Source: Clostridiales bacterium (GTDB lineage: Bacteria > Bacillota > Clostridia > Lachnospirales > CAG-274). Taken from it: DNA of 7,531 bases. The first letter of the stretch is position 1. Each line of letters begins with the position of its first letter. Of this stretch, positions 5,452 to 7,531 are shown piece after piece. The position numbers were made by a program, and so were the translations under genes. The DNA is taken from positions 1 to 7,531 of the forward strand of contig JAJQCI010000229.1 in the NCBI GenBank assembly GCA_021202835.1, in the 5' to 3' direction. The notes under the pieces were generated by a model. It was not told the DNA's origin and ran no database searches. It was given only the letters and a program-made list of their open reading frames with translations.

Positions 5452-7359
5452 TTATCTGGGTGTTATAACTCCTCCGTTGGGAAGTGAATAGGTATCATCG
5501 TCAAGCCAGTCGTTTTCGTCAAGGTTTGAATCATAATATATGCAGTAGCCCTTGTCGGCAATATTCGAGAAGCTGTAGTCGCCGTGATTCTCGATATAAC
5601 CTATATAACAGTCGCCGGTAAGCTGAATTTTATCGTCGCTGCTTGAAAGAACAAGGTTTGCGGTTCCGCTTTGGCCGGGGTTAAGGGCTGTCTTAAGGAA
5701 GGAGCCGTTTTTAAGAACAACCGTAACAGAGGCGTTTGTGTTTGAAACTATAGTTCCCTCTGCGTCCTGATTGTCAAATGTAATTGTTGTGTCTGCTCCC
5801 TTTGCATAGGCATTCACGGATTTATCGATTCTGCTTCTTAAAAGCATACCGGCAGAGGTGAATGTACAGCCTGTAATATAAATATCTGAATTTACATTAA
5901 CAACATCGATTATGGGGGTGTCCTTTGAATCTGTTGTAAGGTCACAGTCGGTTATGTTTGTTGTGTTCTTTGTTGTATGGTCCGAAGCATTTTTAGATGT
6001 GTCTGTAATCTCTATAAAAGCTCCTGCGGTATCGAATTCGGTATCATCGATATTAACGGTTGTGTTTCCTATGCTCTGTAAGCCTACAGAATCATCTGAA
6101 CTCAGCTTCGAGCCTACAAGAGTAAGGTTTCCTGCGGTTGTAACAGCCTGAACATCTTCGCCTAAGCCGTTTATTTCGCTGTTCTTTATGGTATACGTTC
6201 CCTCTTCGCCGTTAAAGCTTACAGCGGGAACTCCAGTGCCCTTTACCTTTATTGTGGTGTTTAAAACACTTACAACGGAGTTGTCAACAACGAGAATCGA
6301 AGCTGAATTGTTTCCCACAGTGGCAATGTCACAGCCTTCCAAAATTACGGTGTTTCCGCCGTCAAGAACACTTATGCCGTTTGAATATTTTCCGTTTGTG
6401 TTTATTGAAACCGAATCAGCGCTGAGCTTAGAACCGTCTCTTACTATAATTGCGGAATTAACTCCCGAAGTGCCTGTGTTTACCGAGCTGGCCGAGTCTC
6501 CCGATTTTGACACCGACGAATCAGACAAATCGAGACTTCCGCCGTTTGTGATTATAATGCCTGATTTTCCCCTGTCTTCAACAGAAACCCTTTCATCCTT
6601 TAAGCTTGCCTCTACGCCGTCAACAAGGTAGTTTGTGTCTATTGATGTTGTTATTGTATATTTGGCATTGGCCGCATCTACGTCAACGCTTATGCTTCCG
6701 TCGGTAATTATGCCGCTTTGCTCTTCTTCTATTTCTTCCGAAATATCTCCTGCCTTATAGAAAACAACGGCCATTTCAGCTCTTGTCATTGTGCTCTCGG
6801 GCAGAATTAAGCCGTCGGAGCCGCTTACTATGCCTAAGGCTATAAGTGTGCCTACGGCCTCAATCTTGTCGCTGTCAACGTCTCCCGAGTCTGAAAAGCC
6901 GGAAATATCCGACGATTTGTTGTCGGCTGTTATAATGCCCTCGTCTTCAAGACACTTAAACAAAAGCTCAAAGGCCTCCTGTCTTGTTATGGCATCCGTA
7001 GGGCGGAAAAGCTCAGACGAATTCACAATTCCCACATTTGCCGCCCAAATATAGGCGTCGTCATAATAAATTCCTCTTTCGACGTCCTCGGCCAGCTTTA
7101 CGATATATGACCCTTCTTCGCCGAATTTTTTATAAAGCATAACCAGAAAATCACATCTTCTTATTGTGGAAGCAGGACGGAAATAGCCGTCTTCAAAGCC
7201 GCTTATAACCCCCTCGTTATAAAGTGAATCTATAGCCACATGGGCCCAGTAATATTTATAGGTAACGTCCTTAAAATATTCCGATGCGCCGAAGGAATTA
7301 ACCTGTGTCAGCATAACAGCCGCCATAGCCGCCGTAAAAATTCTTGCCGGTTTTTTCAT
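5452..7359 (-). CDS. Secreted SLH-domain surface protein with beta-helix-like repeats
   Basis: Residues are numbered from a GTG at 7368, which gives 638 residues. The preferred start is the ATG at 7359 (residue 4, giving 635), because AAAGGAG (7376-7370 on the - strand) lies ten bases before it but overlaps or abuts the GTG. A signal peptide (KKPAR, then a hydrophobic stretch to about 22) probably ends after Ala28 (SFGA/SE). Three S-layer homology domains follow, about 30-80, 93-140 and 155-205. Their conserved ends read IRRCD (69-73), ITRQE (127-131) and MTRAE (194-198). SLH domains bind pyruvylated secondary wall polymers, so the protein should be tethered to the cell wall. After an acidic linker (EEIEEEQ, 211-217), residues about 265-575 are rich in Ser, Thr, Asn, Gly, Asp and Val. 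They form repeating units of about 24-27 residues typical of right-handed parallel beta-helices. No catalytic motif is recognised. The C-terminus is acidic and aromatic. Role may be structural or adhesive. Confidence 0.93.
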   Translation of the reverse strand: MKKPARIFTAAMAAVMLTQVNSFGASEYFKDVTYKYYWAHVAIDSLYNEGVISGFEDGYFRPASTIRRCDFLVMLYKKFGEEGSYIVKLAEDVERGIYYDDAYIWAANVGIVNSSELFRPTDAITRQEAFELLFKCLEDEGIITADNKSSDISGFSDSGDVDSDKIEAVGTLIALGIVSGSDGLILPESTMTRAEMAVVFYKAGDISEEIEEEQSGIITDGSISVDVDAANAKYTITTSIDTNYLVDGVEASLKDERVSVEDRGKSGIIITNGGSLDLSDSSVSKSGDSASSVNTGTSGVNSAIIVRDGSKLSADSVSINTNGKYSNGISVLDGGNTVILEGCDIATVGNNSASILVVDNSVVSVLNTTIKVKGTGVPAVSFNGEEGTYTIKNSEINGLGEDVQAVTTAGNLTLVGSKLSSDDSVGLQSIGNTTVNIDDTEFDTAGAFIEITDTSKNASDHTTKNTTNITDCDLTTDSKDTPIIDVVNVNSDIYITGCTFTSAGMLLRSRIDKSVNAYAKGADTTITFDNQDAEGTIVSNTNASVTVVLKNGSFLKTALNPGQSGTANLVLSSSDDKIQLTGDCYIGYIENHGDYSFSNIADKGYCIYYDSNLDENDWLDDDTYSLPNGGVITPR

Positions 7360-7367
7360 GTTCAACA

Positions 7368-7376
7368 CTCTCCTTT
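7368..7376 (-). promoter_or_regulatory. Ribosome binding site that decides the SLH gene start
   Basis: On the - strand the sequence reads AAAGGAGAG (7376 to 7368). GGAG is followed by ten bases before the ATG at 7359 and by only one base before the GTG at 7368. The longer reading therefore leaves no room for ribosome binding, and the ATG at 7359 is the better start. Confidence 0.75.
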
Positions 7377-7390
7377 GATTAATAATTTTG

Positions 7391-7531
7391 TTATTTCATA
7401 ACATATACTTCGTTTAAAATTGCCAAAATTCTGATTTCGCCTTTTATTATTGCTCCCATAACCTCAGCCTCTATATGGAAGGGGACAAAGCTGCCGGCTG
7501 CCGTCATAACGGTCAGATTTCCGCTTATGCT
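7391..7531 (-). CDS. C-terminal 46 residues of an unidentified protein (partial)
   Basis: On the - strand one frame is open from the window edge to a TAA at 7393-7391, 46 sense codons without a stop. The translation begins SISGNLTVMTAAGSF, continues VPFHIEAEVMGAIIKGEI and ends RILAILNEVYVMK. The alternation of hydrophobic and polar residues suggests beta strands, and the codons resemble those of neighbouring genes. It ends 31 bases before the SLH gene start on the same strand, which suggests an operon. I do not recognise the family. The start lies outside the window, and a chance open frame of this length cannot be excluded. Confidence 0.55.
   Translation of the reverse strand, partial: SISGNLTVMTAAGSFVPFHIEAEVMGAIIKGEIRILAILNEVYVMK
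7398..7426 (-). promoter_or_regulatory. Possible promoter for the SLH gene
   Basis: On the - strand a -35-like TTGGCA (7426-7421) is separated by 17 bases from a -10-like TGTTAT (7403-7398), which matches 4 of 6 consensus bases. Transcription would begin near 7391, giving a leader of about 30 bases. The site lies inside the 3' end of the upstream reading frame, and the region is AT-rich, so this is a weak call. Read-through from the upstream gene is equally possible. Confidence 0.3.

Noticed and set aside
5700..6600. Tandem DNA repeats in the beta-helix region
   Set aside because: The repetition is at the level of protein pattern. I see no long repeated nucleotide units, so it is not annotated as a DNA repeat.
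6188..6631. 147-codon open frame on the + strand within the SLH gene
   Set aside because: It lies entirely opposite the repetitive, Ser/Thr-rich part of the SLH protein, which is clearly real. It has no recognisable domain and is a by-product of the codon bias of that region.

Overview
The window holds a complete HrcA-type heat-shock operon, hrcA-grpE-dnaK-dnaJ, followed by two surface-related genes and the tail of a third. The gene order, the CIRCE operator, the strong AGGAGG-type ribosome binding sites, the use of GTG and TTG starts, the DnaK sequence type and the S-layer homology (SLH) protein all point to a low-to-moderate GC Firmicute, most likely an anaerobic member of the Clostridia. 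I infer this from style and content; no rRNA or other taxonomic marker is present.

Layout, left to right. Positions 1-146 are a control region with a sigma-A-like promoter and one CIRCE operator just downstream of the expected transcription start. Positions 147-4810 carry hrcA, grpE, dnaK and dnaJ on the + strand with gaps of 3, 34 and 20 bases, ending at a strong intrinsic terminator (about 4826-4867). HrcA represses the operon through CIRCE. GrpE and DnaJ are the nucleotide exchange factor and J-domain co-chaperone of DnaK. dnaJ is broken by an apparent one-base deletion near 4470-4475. The J domain, G/F region and all four zinc-binding repeats lie in one frame, and the C-terminal 111 residues lie in the -1 frame.

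Positions 4951-5379 (+) encode a small membrane-anchored protein that looks like a degenerate FMN-binding (FMN_bind-like) domain. It starts at TTG behind a good Shine-Dalgarno sequence. A GC-rich hairpin with U-tracts on both strands (about 5382-5431) separates it from a convergent gene and probably terminates both.

Positions 5452-7359 (-) encode a secreted cell-surface protein: signal peptide, three SLH domains that would tether it to the cell wall, and a long repetitive region that looks like a right-handed beta-helix. Just upstream on the same strand, 7391-7531 is an open frame running off the window edge, probably the C-terminus of another protein that I do not recognise.

No CRISPR array, insertion sequence, tRNA or rRNA gene was seen. 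The window is mostly ordinary core genome. The points most worth a second look are the dnaJ frameshift, a 15-bp imperfect palindrome overlying the hrcA promoter, a 20-bp-period direct repeat upstream of the FMN_bind-like gene, and the SLH/beta-helix protein.
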